From Caulobacter sp. RHG1 (GTDB taxonomy: Bacteria; Pseudomonadota; Alphaproteobacteria; Caulobacterales; Caulobacteraceae): a DNA stretch of 64,000 bases. The stretch is taken from contig NZ_SMZP01000005.1 of the NCBI RefSeq assembly GCF_013181195.1, positions 248,001-312,000 on the forward strand, in the 5' to 3' direction. The notes below the pieces were generated by a model. That model was not told the DNA's origin. It made no database searches and saw nothing but the letters and a program-made list of their open reading frames with translations. This document shows, piece by piece, positions 35,260 to 43,105 of the stretch. Made by a program: the position numbers and the translations under genes. Each line of letters begins with the position of its first letter. The stretch's first letter is position 1.

Positions 35260-35272
35260 GCATAATCCATGC
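35260..35272. promoter_or_regulatory. Perfect GCAT-N5-ATGC operator before Lrp-like gene B
   Basis: GCATAATCCATGC has all eight arm positions, centred 111 bases before GTG 35377. Its reverse complement matches the 39089-39101 site at 12 of 13 positions. Confidence 0.6.
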
Positions 35273-35342
35273 GCGATCACCGGCAGCCCTCGCCAATCCG
35301 AATGAACCTTTCCCGACCTCGAAACTAGACTCGCCCCTAGGA

Positions 35343-35360
35343 GCGGCCGCCGGCGGCCGC
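35343..35360. repeat. 18-bp perfect palindrome upstream of Lrp-like gene B
   Basis: GCGGCCGCCGGCGGCCGC is its own reverse complement and lies four bases before the ribosome site GGGAG of the gene at 35377. It could form a hairpin in the leader RNA or be a protein site. Confidence 0.7.
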
Positions 35361-35376
35361 GGTTGGGAGCTCGCCC

Positions 35377-35907
35377 GTGGCCCGCAAGGTTTCGCGTTCG
35401 TCTAAGGCCTTGCCGTCGGAGGGGGCGATCGCCGAGCAGCCGCGCATGCGACAGCTCTATGCGGCCGTACTGCGCGAAGGCGGCTATCTGCCGGCGGTGC
35501 TCTCGTCCCTGCACATCTCGGCCGGGGTGCTGGCCCGACAGCTATCGCTGCTGCGGACGGCCGGCGTCGCGCGCACCATCACGGTCTGCAACCCGCTTCT
35601 CGGCGGCGCGCCGGCCCAATCCATTCACTGGATCAAGCTGGTCCTGCTGCATCCGGACGATATCGAGCGCTTCGAGACCTTCCTGCTGGAGGACACCGCG
35701 GTGACCTCGGCCCAGAAGGTGACGGGCGACGCCGACTATCGCGTCGTGTCCTTCCATCCCAGCTGGATGCAGGCCCTGGCCTGGGCCAGAGCCGTGCGTT
35801 GTCGCCCCGAGGTGGCCAGTCTGCGACAGCACACCATGCGCCACCTGTTTGGCCATGAACTGGACGGCTTCGTTCTGCACGGCCAGGGCCTGGACGACAG
35901 GATATAG
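35377..35907 (+). CDS. Divergent Lrp/AsnC-like protein B
   Basis: 176 residues from GTG 35377, with GGGAG at 35364-35368. Residues ~22-65 (MRQLYAAVLREGGYLPAVLS, LHISAGVLARQLSLLRTAGV) suggest a helix-turn-helix; ~85-150 resemble the Lrp ligand half (IERFETFLLEDTAVTSAQKV, GDADYRVVSFHPSWMQALAW, RCRPEVASLRQHTM). It ends HLFGHELDGFVLHG, matching RQFGHEAQGVILH of protein A at 19453-19965. The two proteins are paralogous but strongly diverged, and both lack the canonical Lrp start. It may help regulate the neighbouring receptor gene. The hairpin at 35919-35945 ends the transcript. Confidence 0.6.
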   Translation: MARKVSRSSKALPSEGAIAEQPRMRQLYAAVLREGGYLPAVLSSLHISAGVLARQLSLLRTAGVARTITVCNPLLGGAPAQSIHWIKLVLLHPDDIERFETFLLEDTAVTSAQKVTGDADYRVVSFHPSWMQALAWARAVRCRPEVASLRQHTMRHLFGHELDGFVLHGQGLDDRI

Positions 35908-35918
35908 GCGCAAGAAAA

Positions 35919-35945
35919 AGGGCCCCCGCCGACGGCGGGGGCCCT
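35919..35945. terminator. Bidirectional terminator between Lrp-like gene B and the TonB receptor gene
   Basis: A 12-bp perfect stem (AGGGCCCCCGCC at 35919-35930 with 35934-35945) and a three-base loop. The A-rich stretch just before it gives a U-run on the minus-strand transcript, so it is strongest for the receptor gene. Confidence 0.85.
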
Positions 35946-35969
35946 GCAGTTTCCGAGGCTGGCCGCGCG

Positions 35970-38933
35970 CTAGAAGCGCGCGTTCAGGCCGACGAAGAAC
36001 TGGCGACCGGCGATGTCGCCATAGCCGCGGTTCGGGAACGAGGTCATCTCGTCGGTCAGGTCGGTGACGCCTGCCCGCACGGTGTACTTGTCGAACTTGT
36101 AGGCCGCCGACAGGTTGTGACGGATGTTGGCCTTCAGCACCGGGAACTCGGTGTTCTCGATCGTCGACGTGCGCAGGACGTTGGTCTCCGGCAGATAGTC
36201 GATCGAATAGTACAGGCTGAACGGGCCACGCGAATAACGCGCGTCGAAGCGGCCGCGCCATTCGGGCATCGAGGCCGTGTCGTCGGTCCGATTGAAGTCG
36301 GAGCCGGTGACCGAGGTCTCGAAGAAGCGGTTGTGCGTGGCCTCCACGCCCAGTTCCAGATTGCCGACATTATGGTTCGGGAACAGGCTGGAGAGCGGCA
36401 CGCGGTAGTTGATGTTGAAGACGTCGCCGCGATAGCGGATCTGGCCGGCGTTGAAGGTGGTCGAGACCGCCGTCACGATGTGGCCTTGGGCGTTGCGGGT
36501 GACCGTGTTGCAGACCTCCGGCGAAGGCGACGTGGAGTCGAAGCAGGTCGCCAGGAAGTCCATCGGCGTGAACGGCGACAGACCGTTGGTCAGGTCGATC
36601 TTGATCCGGTCGGCGATGATCGTCAGACCCGGGATGAACCGCGGCTGCAGCACGAAGCCGAAGGTGACCGTATCGGAGATCTCGTTCTTCAGATTCGCGT
36701 TGCCGCCGGTCGTGACCAGGGCGTTGTTGAAGTTCTCGGACGGATCCTGGAACGTGGCCAGATCGCCGTAGCCGGGATTGGCCGTGAACAGCGCCCGGCA
36801 GTTGGCCAGGCGCGTAGCCGGCGAGGGTCCGGTGGCGATGCGGTCGCTGTCGCAGGGGTTTTGCAGGATCGCGGCCAAGGCCGTCCGCGAGGGTGCGAAC
36901 AGCTGGTCCAGGGTCGGCGCGCGGAAGTTGCGGCTCTTGGAAGCGCGCAGCGTGACGCCGTCGACGACGTCCCATTGCAGGCCCGCGCCCCAGACGCGTT
37001 CCGTCCCGGCGATCGAGTGATCGACGAAGCGATACGAGCCGTCGAACTCAAGGCGCTGGACGCCCGGCAGGGTGAAGTCCCCCCCGATGATCGGCACCAG
37101 CAACTCGCCCGAGAACTCGTGGGTGTGGAACTTGCCCGAGGTGGCGACCACCGGCACGCCCGCGCCCACCAGCCCTTGCAGGTCGGCGTCGAACGGCGTG
37201 AAGCGCACCCACTCGTGGCGGTACTCGTAAGCCGCGCTGAACTTGGCCTTGCCGGCCGGCAGGCTGATCAGGTCGCCGCCGAGGGTGGCCAGCAGGTCAT
37301 CCTGGGTGTTCCAGTAGTCCTGACCGGTCAGCGAGGCGACGTAGTTGCGGGCCTCGGGGCTGACATTGCCCGAGCCGAAGATGTTCAGCGGCGCGCAGGC
37401 CAGGTCGTCATTGGCGGCCGAGGCGTCGGCGTTGACCCCGCAGACGATCTGGCCGGCCGTGTTCCGCACGGCCGCGGCGGCGCGGTAGAGGCGCGTGGTG
37501 TTCACGCCCCAGGCCGACTGGGTCCCCTTGGTGGCGCCATGGCTGAACGACAGCGACCAGTAGAAGTCGCGATCGAACTTGTTGAAGTCGCCCTCCAGCG
37601 CACCCAGAGCGCGCCAGGTGTCGGTCGTGTACTTGACCTCGCGGCTGGGCAGCAGGTCGGACCAGGCCTTGGACAGGAACAGCGGACCGCCGGCAGCGAA
37701 GGTCGGATTGGCCGCCGACAGCGTCGAGAGGGTCGCCGCGCTCAGATACGGATTGGTGCGGTTGAAGGTGATGTAGCCCGCGCCCGTCGCCTGGCCGTTC
37801 AGAACCGTGTTCGAAGCCAGCGAACCCAGGGGGTCGCGGCCGATGGTCTGGGCGTACAGGAACTCGCCCGAGAACCGGACGTGGTCGTTGAAGTCGTAGT
37901 GCGAGATCAGATTGACCGTCTTGCGCTCGACGCCCGTGCGCAGCGCGGCCAGCTCCGAGTACGGCATGCCGTCGCCGCCCACCGAGAACGGGATCTGCAG
38001 GAACGTGCCCGGGTTGTAGGCGGTCAGCTCGCCCGCCGCGTTGAACGCCTGCGGAACGCCGCCGCTGCGCAGGATGAAGTTCGGCGGCGGCGCCGGCGTG
38101 GAGAAGATCACGCCGTTGAAGTTGAACGGATAGAAGCGTCCGCCAATGCCCGCCACGGTGGCCGGGATTCCGTCGTTCGGACCGGTGTTGGCGGGGTTGG
38201 TGTAGCCGACGCGCCCCTGGGCCGAGAGCGGCCGGTCGCGGTCGAACAGCGGGTCGGCCCGGGAATATTCGGCGGCGAGCGCGACGTTGCCGCGGCCGTC
38301 GGCGAAGTTCTTGCCGAACGTGGCGCGCAGCGCGGTCTTCTTGTTGTCGTCGCGCGACGAGACGCCGTACTGGGCGTCAAGCTCGACGCCCTCGAAATTG
38401 CGCTTCAGCACGTAGTTGATGACGCCGGCGATGGCGTCCGAGCCGTAGACGGCCGCGCCGCCGGCCTGGACGATGTCGATACGCTCGATCAGACCGACCG
38501 GAATGACGCTGGTGTCGACGACCCGATCGCCCAGACCGCTGGAGGTCGTCACCGTCCGACGACCGTTGATCAGGGTCAGGGTGCGCCCAGCGCCAAGGCT
38601 GAAGAGGTTCGGAAACTGCTGGCCCGAACCGGATTCGTTGCCGGTGCCGTCGGCCTGGGCGAAGGTCGGGGCGATCGACGTCACCTGGTTCAGCGCTTCA
38701 CCAGCCTGCACGAAGCCGCGTTCGGTGATGGCCTCCTGACCCAGGACGGTCACCGGCGCCGGCGTCGTGGTCTCGGCGCGGCGGATCCGCGAGCCGGTGA
38801 CGACGATCTCGGTCACGACGGCGTCGCCATCCTGAGCTTGGGCCTGCGCCATGGCAGGCGACAGCGACGCCACCAGCGCCCCGCCGATAATGGTCGAGGC
38901 GAAAAGCCGCCCTCGCATCGATGTCTTTCGCAT
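35970..38933 (-). CDS. TonB-dependent outer-membrane receptor, peptide island
   Basis: 987 residues from ATG 38933, with GAGGGG upstream; the longer reading frame to 39092 has no signal peptide. The signal ends near PAMAQAQ. The TonB box region is VVTEIVVTGSRIRR, and the plug has GQEAITERGFVQAGEALNQV, GRTLTLINGRRTV, IPVGLIERIDIVQAGGAAVY and GSDAIAGVINYVLKRNFEG. The barrel ends with RQFFVGLNARF, the terminal Phe signature. Receptors with the GSRI/INGRRTV plug are often found beside peptidases in alphaproteobacteria and gammaproteobacteria. Linked to S10 and M61 genes, it most likely imports peptides. Divergent from S10 copy 3 across a 483-base region with three operator-like sites. Confidence 0.93.
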   Translation of the reverse strand: MRKTSMRGRLFASTIIGGALVASLSPAMAQAQAQDGDAVVTEIVVTGSRIRRAETTTPAPVTVLGQEAITERGFVQAGEALNQVTSIAPTFAQADGTGNESGSGQQFPNLFSLGAGRTLTLINGRRTVTTSSGLGDRVVDTSVIPVGLIERIDIVQAGGAAVYGSDAIAGVINYVLKRNFEGVELDAQYGVSSRDDNKKTALRATFGKNFADGRGNVALAAEYSRADPLFDRDRPLSAQGRVGYTNPANTGPNDGIPATVAGIGGRFYPFNFNGVIFSTPAPPPNFILRSGGVPQAFNAAGELTAYNPGTFLQIPFSVGGDGMPYSELAALRTGVERKTVNLISHYDFNDHVRFSGEFLYAQTIGRDPLGSLASNTVLNGQATGAGYITFNRTNPYLSAATLSTLSAANPTFAAGGPLFLSKAWSDLLPSREVKYTTDTWRALGALEGDFNKFDRDFYWSLSFSHGATKGTQSAWGVNTTRLYRAAAAVRNTAGQIVCGVNADASAANDDLACAPLNIFGSGNVSPEARNYVASLTGQDYWNTQDDLLATLGGDLISLPAGKAKFSAAYEYRHEWVRFTPFDADLQGLVGAGVPVVATSGKFHTHEFSGELLVPIIGGDFTLPGVQRLEFDGSYRFVDHSIAGTERVWGAGLQWDVVDGVTLRASKSRNFRAPTLDQLFAPSRTALAAILQNPCDSDRIATGPSPATRLANCRALFTANPGYGDLATFQDPSENFNNALVTTGGNANLKNEISDTVTFGFVLQPRFIPGLTIIADRIKIDLTNGLSPFTPMDFLATCFDSTSPSPEVCNTVTRNAQGHIVTAVSTTFNAGQIRYRGDVFNINYRVPLSSLFPNHNVGNLELGVEATHNRFFETSVTGSDFNRTDDTASMPEWRGRFDARYSRGPFSLYYSIDYLPETNVLRTSTIENTEFPVLKANIRHNLSAAYKFDKYTVRAGVTDLTDEMTSFPNRGYGDIAGRQFFVGLNARF

Positions 38934-39088
38934 TTGATCCCCTCGTGAAGTATCCGCCGCCATCCCCGATGCGGCGCTGCTTTGGCCGGCTGGTCCCGAA
39001 GGCTTTCCGGCTACGTCTCCACGAAAAAGGCTAGGACGAAGGAGGCGAGTTTGTTCTTTCGTTCTTCGCCCCGTTACGGGCCTGTCAT

Positions 39089-39101
39089 ACATGGATTATG
39101 C
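39089..39101. promoter_or_regulatory. GCAT-N5-ATGC operator before the TonB receptor gene, site 1
   Basis: ACATGGATTATGC matches seven of eight arm positions and is 31 bases from site 2. Reverse-complemented it matches the perfect site at 35260 at 12 of 13 positions. Confidence 0.55.
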
Positions 39102-39119
39102 AGCGCGCCACGGTCCTGC

Positions 39120-39132
39120 GCATCGTCTATGT
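39120..39132. promoter_or_regulatory. GCAT-N5-ATGC operator before the TonB receptor gene, site 2
   Basis: GCATCGTCTATGT matches seven of eight arm positions. The GCATCGTCTAT string is also found, inverted, before S10 copy 2. Confidence 0.55.
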
Positions 39133-39266
39133 GACAATGGTCACCAAGGCCGGCCATCCAATCCAAGCCGCCGAAGGACCGAAGAGGGCCCTGGAGCGCC
39201 GTGTTTCGGGCGTTCCGCGGCGCTTTTGGCCAGGACCGTACGCGGCCGGCGAGGATCCGCCGCCTT

Positions 39267-39279
39267 GCATAGATGATGC
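39267..39279. promoter_or_regulatory. Perfect GCAT-N5-ATGC operator before S10 peptidase gene 3
   Basis: GCATAGATGATGC has all eight arm positions, centred 144 bases before ATG 39417. A half-site GCATTAG lies 30 bases nearer the gene. Confidence 0.6.
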
Positions 39280-39416
39280 GTCGCCAGCGGACTGACGCAT
39301 TAGAACCCGCGCCGAGACCGGTCGCCGGCCGACGGAACGCAATGATTATCCGAACACCATTCCATAGCTTGAAGTCCGCGCCGGGCAGACGGCGATCGAG
39401 ACCCTGGGGAGATGCA

Positions 39417-40922
39417 ATGCGCGCGCTGACGTCCGGAACACTTGCGGCGGTCTCCTTGATCCTCGCGCCCACCGTAGTCGCCGCCCAGGCGCAACCCGCT
39501 GCGCCGGTCGCTCAGGTCGCGCCTCTGGCTCTCCGCGTCGCCAAGACCGCGCAACAAGGCCAGTTCAACGGCCAGACCGTCGCCTACACGGCCACGGTCG
39601 CGGAGTACGCCGTCGCAGCCGAGCCCTCCGCCCAGCCCGGCGCCAATATCGTCACCATCGCCTACACGCGGAACGTCAAGGACCGCACCAAGCGTCCCGT
39701 GCTGTTCATCTACAACGGCGGCCCGGGCGCCTCGTCGTCACCGCTACATCTTTCGGCGCTGGGACCGCTGCGCAATCCGCCCAAGGAGGCCGGCCCCGAG
39801 GCTGGACTGCGCCCCAATCCGCTCAGCCCCCTCGACGCCATCGACCTGGTGTTCATCGACCCGGTGGGCACGGGCTTCAGCCGCCCCTATCCGGGCGTCG
39901 ATCCCAAGGACTTCTATTCGCGGACCGGCGACGCCGTCGCGGTCGGCTCGGCGATCCGTCAGTGGCTGAAGGCCAACGGCCGCGAGGCCTCTCCGCGCTT
40001 CATGATCGGCGAAAGTTACGGCACGACGCGCGCGGCGATGGTGCTCAAGGCGGTTCCGGACCTGAAGTTCGACGGCGTAGCCCTGGTGGCGCTGGTCGGC
40101 GATACCGACGGTCGTGAGATGCCATATGTGGCGTCGCTGCCGACCATGGCCGCGGGCGCTTGGTATCACGAGAAGATCGATCGCCGCGGCCGGACGGTTC
40201 AGCAGCATTTCGACGACGCCCTGGCCTTCGCACGCGGCGACTACGTCTCGGCGCTGATCCAGGGCGCCAGCCTGCCCGCCGATCAGCGCCGGCGCGTGGC
40301 CGAACGCCTGTCGCAGTTGGTCGGCCTGCCCGTCGAACTCATCGAGTCGAAGAACCTGCGCCTGTCCAAGAACGACTTCATGTTCAACCTGCTGAAGGAC
40401 CAGACCCTGCGCACGGGTCTTCTGGACGTGCGCGTGACCGCGCCGCTGGAGCCGGGCCAGGACGGAGCCATCGACGACCCGGCGCTGGGCGTCGTGCCCA
40501 AGCGCTCGGGCCCCGCACCGGCCGGCGGCGCCAAGCCGCCCTCGCCCGCCAGCCTGGGCGTGATCCCCAACGCCCGCCTGACCCGCTACCTGACCCAGGA
40601 TCTGAAATTCCCCGCCGAGGGCGCCTACGCCTCGCTCAGCTTCCTGGTCAATGCGGCCTGGAACCACGAAGGCGGCAAGGACGCCAACGTCTATGTCGGC
40701 GAGGCCATGCAGGCCGATCCCAAGCTACGCCTGTTCTGGGCCGCCGGCCTCTACGACCTGACGACGCCGGCCTATACCGGGCGCTACACCCTGGATCAGG
40801 ACGGCATTCCGGCCGATCGCCTGACGGCGATCTATTTCGATGGACCGCACGGCGTCTATGATGGCGACGCCAATCTCGAGAAGTTCAACGCGGCTCTGCG
40901 GGCGTTCATCCAACACCCGTGA
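39417..40922 (+). CDS. Exported S10 serine carboxypeptidase, copy 3
   Basis: 501 residues from ATG 39417, with GGGGAG upstream and a signal peptide ending near VVAAQAQ. S10 features are IYNGGPGASSSPLHLS (oxyanion hole), FIDPVGTGFSRPYPG, MIGESYGTTRAA with Ser200, AAGLYDLTTPA with the Asp, and FDGPHGVYDGD with the His. A proline-rich insert (~385-405) separates two parts of the fold. As with the other copies, it should trim peptides from the C-terminus in the periplasm. Closest partner is the divergent TonB receptor, so receptor and peptidase may be a matched pair. It converges with the polysaccharide operon. Confidence 0.92.
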   Translation: MRALTSGTLAAVSLILAPTVVAAQAQPAAPVAQVAPLALRVAKTAQQGQFNGQTVAYTATVAEYAVAAEPSAQPGANIVTIAYTRNVKDRTKRPVLFIYNGGPGASSSPLHLSALGPLRNPPKEAGPEAGLRPNPLSPLDAIDLVFIDPVGTGFSRPYPGVDPKDFYSRTGDAVAVGSAIRQWLKANGREASPRFMIGESYGTTRAAMVLKAVPDLKFDGVALVALVGDTDGREMPYVASLPTMAAGAWYHEKIDRRGRTVQQHFDDALAFARGDYVSALIQGASLPADQRRRVAERLSQLVGLPVELIESKNLRLSKNDFMFNLLKDQTLRTGLLDVRVTAPLEPGQDGAIDDPALGVVPKRSGPAPAGGAKPPSPASLGVIPNARLTRYLTQDLKFPAEGAYASLSFLVNAAWNHEGGKDANVYVGEAMQADPKLRLFWAAGLYDLTTPAYTGRYTLDQDGIPADRLTAIYFDGPHGVYDGDANLEKFNAALRAFIQHP

Positions 40923-40943
40923 CGACCTCTCGCCTGGCCTGAT

Positions 40944-42122
40944 CTACAGCCGCAGGTCCGGCGCCCCCGGCGCGGCGTCGTCCCAGCCGGCCATCGCCGC
41001 GCGGGCCTCGGCGCGGTCGAGGGCGATGGTCAGCTTTTCGCGGAACGCAGCAGGATCGATCGTGAAGGGCTGGTTGGACTGGGGCTCGATCGTGAACAGG
41101 CGCGCCTGGCCGTCGGTGGGCATCAGGTAGCCAATGTCGTGGCGGCGGAAGTTGGCGATCCGCGACTGCACCTCGACCACCCAGTTCAACGACATGACCT
41201 GGCAGCCCTCGGGCGACAGCAGGGCGTTGTGCAGGCCCGATCCGAACTCCCCGGCCACAACCCGGGCGCGGGAGAAGATGCGAGCCTGCTCGGTCCAGGA
41301 CAGGGTCTCGGGACGCAGCAGCGTCAGGCCCAGGTCCTGGGCGATGCCCTCGATCTCGGCCTCGTTCTCCATCTCGCGGAAGGCCTGGGCGGTGCGCACG
41401 CCGCCGCGGCTGACGAAGATCCTGTCAGGCCCGCCAGCGCGCGGCCAGGCCAGGGCCTGGTCCTCCAGACTCCAGCGCAGGAGATCGTGGAAGACGTAGT
41501 TGTCCTGCAGCATATGCGGCAGCAGGGCCACTCCGATCTCCACCGCCTCGTCGCGCGGGTCGTAGGTGACGATCTCCTGGTCCGGCAGCAGTTCGTGGAC
41601 GATGCGCGTCACATAGCCCGGCGCGGTGCGCGGCAGGACCAGCGGCGCGACGATCCCCGCCCGGTTCAGCGCCCGGATCAGAAAGAGCTTCGGATACATC
41701 TCGGTCAGCCAATGACCCCAGACGTAGTTGAAATGGGTGATCACGAACGCCCGGTCCAGGCGGATCCGAACGGGCGCGTCGAAGGCCCAGGCTTCCGGCG
41801 TCACGCCATGTTCCAGCCAATGGCGGACATAGTAGGGATAGGCGCCGGCGGCGTAGACCATTTGGTCGTCCAGCTTCAGATGCGCGCCCCGGCCGCCAGC
41901 GACGACGCGGCGGGCCACCAGCAGATCGATGTCCGGCGCGAAGAGGTCGCCCAGAGCGTGCTGGTCGTTCAGCTTCTGGCCCTGACACTCCCACAGCATC
42001 GGACGCGGCGGGACCCAGCCGCTGCTCTTGATCAGCAGCGCCCGCGCCGCGCGCGCGGAACCTTCCAGGGCCTGCTTTAGCGGGACGAGCTCGGCGCCGG
42101 ACAGATCGACGATCTCGGCCAT
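40944..42122 (-). CDS. GT61-type glycosyltransferase (DUF563)
   Basis: 392 residues from ATG 42122, which overlaps the preceding stop by one base (TGATG). The DUF563/GT61 pattern is clear in the C-terminal half: NYVWGHWLTEMYPKLFLI, RIFVSRGGVRTAQAFREMEN, LGLTLLRPETLSWTEQARIF and GEFGSGLHNALLSPEGCQVM. GT61 enzymes transfer sugars such as xylose or GlcNAc from nucleotide donors; the family has a wide range of acceptors. Last gene of the ABC-exported polysaccharide operon, it probably adds a sugar to that polysaccharide. Cytoplasmic, no signal. Confidence 0.8.
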   Translation of the reverse strand: MAEIVDLSGAELVPLKQALEGSARAARALLIKSSGWVPPRPMLWECQGQKLNDQHALGDLFAPDIDLLVARRVVAGGRGAHLKLDDQMVYAAGAYPYYVRHWLEHGVTPEAWAFDAPVRIRLDRAFVITHFNYVWGHWLTEMYPKLFLIRALNRAGIVAPLVLPRTAPGYVTRIVHELLPDQEIVTYDPRDEAVEIGVALLPHMLQDNYVFHDLLRWSLEDQALAWPRAGGPDRIFVSRGGVRTAQAFREMENEAEIEGIAQDLGLTLLRPETLSWTEQARIFSRARVVAGEFGSGLHNALLSPEGCQVMSLNWVVEVQSRIANFRRHDIGYLMPTDGQARLFTIEPQSNQPFTIDPAAFREKLTIALDRAEARAAMAGWDDAAPGAPDLRL

Positions 42123-43105
42123 CAGCCCTCCCCGTCCAGGAAGGCCAGAAAGGCCGGCAAATCCAAGCGCCAACCAAAGGCCGAAGCCGGGCGCAGGTCG
42201 ACCTCCAGCAGGACCTCGGCCGCCTGGGCCAGTTCCTCGCCGGCGTAAGATTTCCAGGACAGGCCGGCGTGGCGGGCCAGACCCTCGACCCAGGCGCTGG
42301 CCTCGCCAGGCGGTCGCAGCTCGATGACCTGGGTTCCCGGCGCGCAGAACAGCAGGTTGGCCATCAGGGCGCCGGTCTGAGCCACCACGCGCTCGGCGTC
42401 GCGGAAGGCGGCGATCAGCTCGTGCGGCGAACTCGTCTCGGGACGGAGGATCCGGTAGCCGCGGGCCTCCATGATCGTTTCCAGCGTCAGCGCGTCGTCC
42501 AGCACGGCCTTCAGCGCGCCGCGGCCGCTGACATAGATCCGGCGCGGCGCGGCGGCGGGCGTCGCCAGCGCCGACAGGATCGCCGTGCGCATCCCGTCCA
42601 GGTGCGGACCGGGCGTCAGCGAAGGGGCGGCCGGCGCCAAGGTCAGCTGCTCGGCCCGGACCAGCGGCGCAGCGAGTTCGATCGGCGGCTGCGCGCCGGC
42701 CAGGGCGATCAGGTCGGCCTGCCAGCGCGTCAGCGGCGGAGCCAGCACGGCCAACGGCTCCGTCGCCAGCAGGGTCGGCAGAGCGTCCAGCAGGAAGTGG
42801 GCATAGCTTCGGGTCGCACGGCCATCCATGAACAGCACGCCCCTGGCCAAGACCGGCGCGTCGGTTGGCATTGGGAACCGGATGTCCTCGCCAGAGCGCC
42901 AGGCGCCGGGCGCCCGGGCCAGATCCGCGCTCGCGCCGAACACCCGTCCCTGCGCGTCGACCGCCAGACCCAGGGCCGGAGCGGCCCAGACATTTTGAAG
43001 TTCGCGAGCCGCGCCGCCTGGGGTCAAGGTCAGGCTGGGCTTCGGCTTCTCCCGTCGCTCCAGCAGCCTCAGCAGCCGGCGCGCGAGGCCGGCCAGGGGC
43101 CTCAC
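42122..43105 (-). CDS. GT61-like glycosyltransferase, shorter
   Basis: 327 residues from GTG 43105, overlapping the upstream stop (GTGA). The core resembles the GT61 gene next to it: FMDGRATRSYAHFLLDALPT (the conserved H-F-L-D segment), RRIYVSGRGALKAVLDDALT, GYRILRPETSSPHELIAAFR and VAQTGALMANLLFCAPGTQV. It is more diverged and lacks the first ~60 residues of its neighbour. Probably a second sugar transferase for the same polysaccharide. Function rests on fold resemblance and context. Confidence 0.65.
   Translation of the reverse strand: MRPLAGLARRLLRLLERREKPKPSLTLTPGGAARELQNVWAAPALGLAVDAQGRVFGASADLARAPGAWRSGEDIRFPMPTDAPVLARGVLFMDGRATRSYAHFLLDALPTLLATEPLAVLAPPLTRWQADLIALAGAQPPIELAAPLVRAEQLTLAPAAPSLTPGPHLDGMRTAILSALATPAAAPRRIYVSGRGALKAVLDDALTLETIMEARGYRILRPETSSPHELIAAFRDAERVVAQTGALMANLLFCAPGTQVIELRPPGEASAWVEGLARHAGLSWKSYAGEELAQAAEVLLEVDLRPASAFGWRLDLPAFLAFLDGEG

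Larger units (their letters stand above)
38934..39416. promoter_or_regulatory. Divergent promoter region between TonB receptor and S10 copy 3
   Basis: 483 bases without a credible gene. It holds the operator-like sites at 39089, 39120 and 39267 and half-sites at 39297 (GCATTAG) and 39339. The receptor ribosome site GAGGGG lies immediately upstream of 38933, and GGGGAG lies before 39417. I see no RNA structure I can name. Confidence 0.6.

Noticed and set aside
36117..38948. 943-codon plus-strand frame opposite the TonB receptor
   Set aside because: Mirror frame of a strong coding gene; low-complexity Arg/Gly/Val sequence and no recognisable motif.
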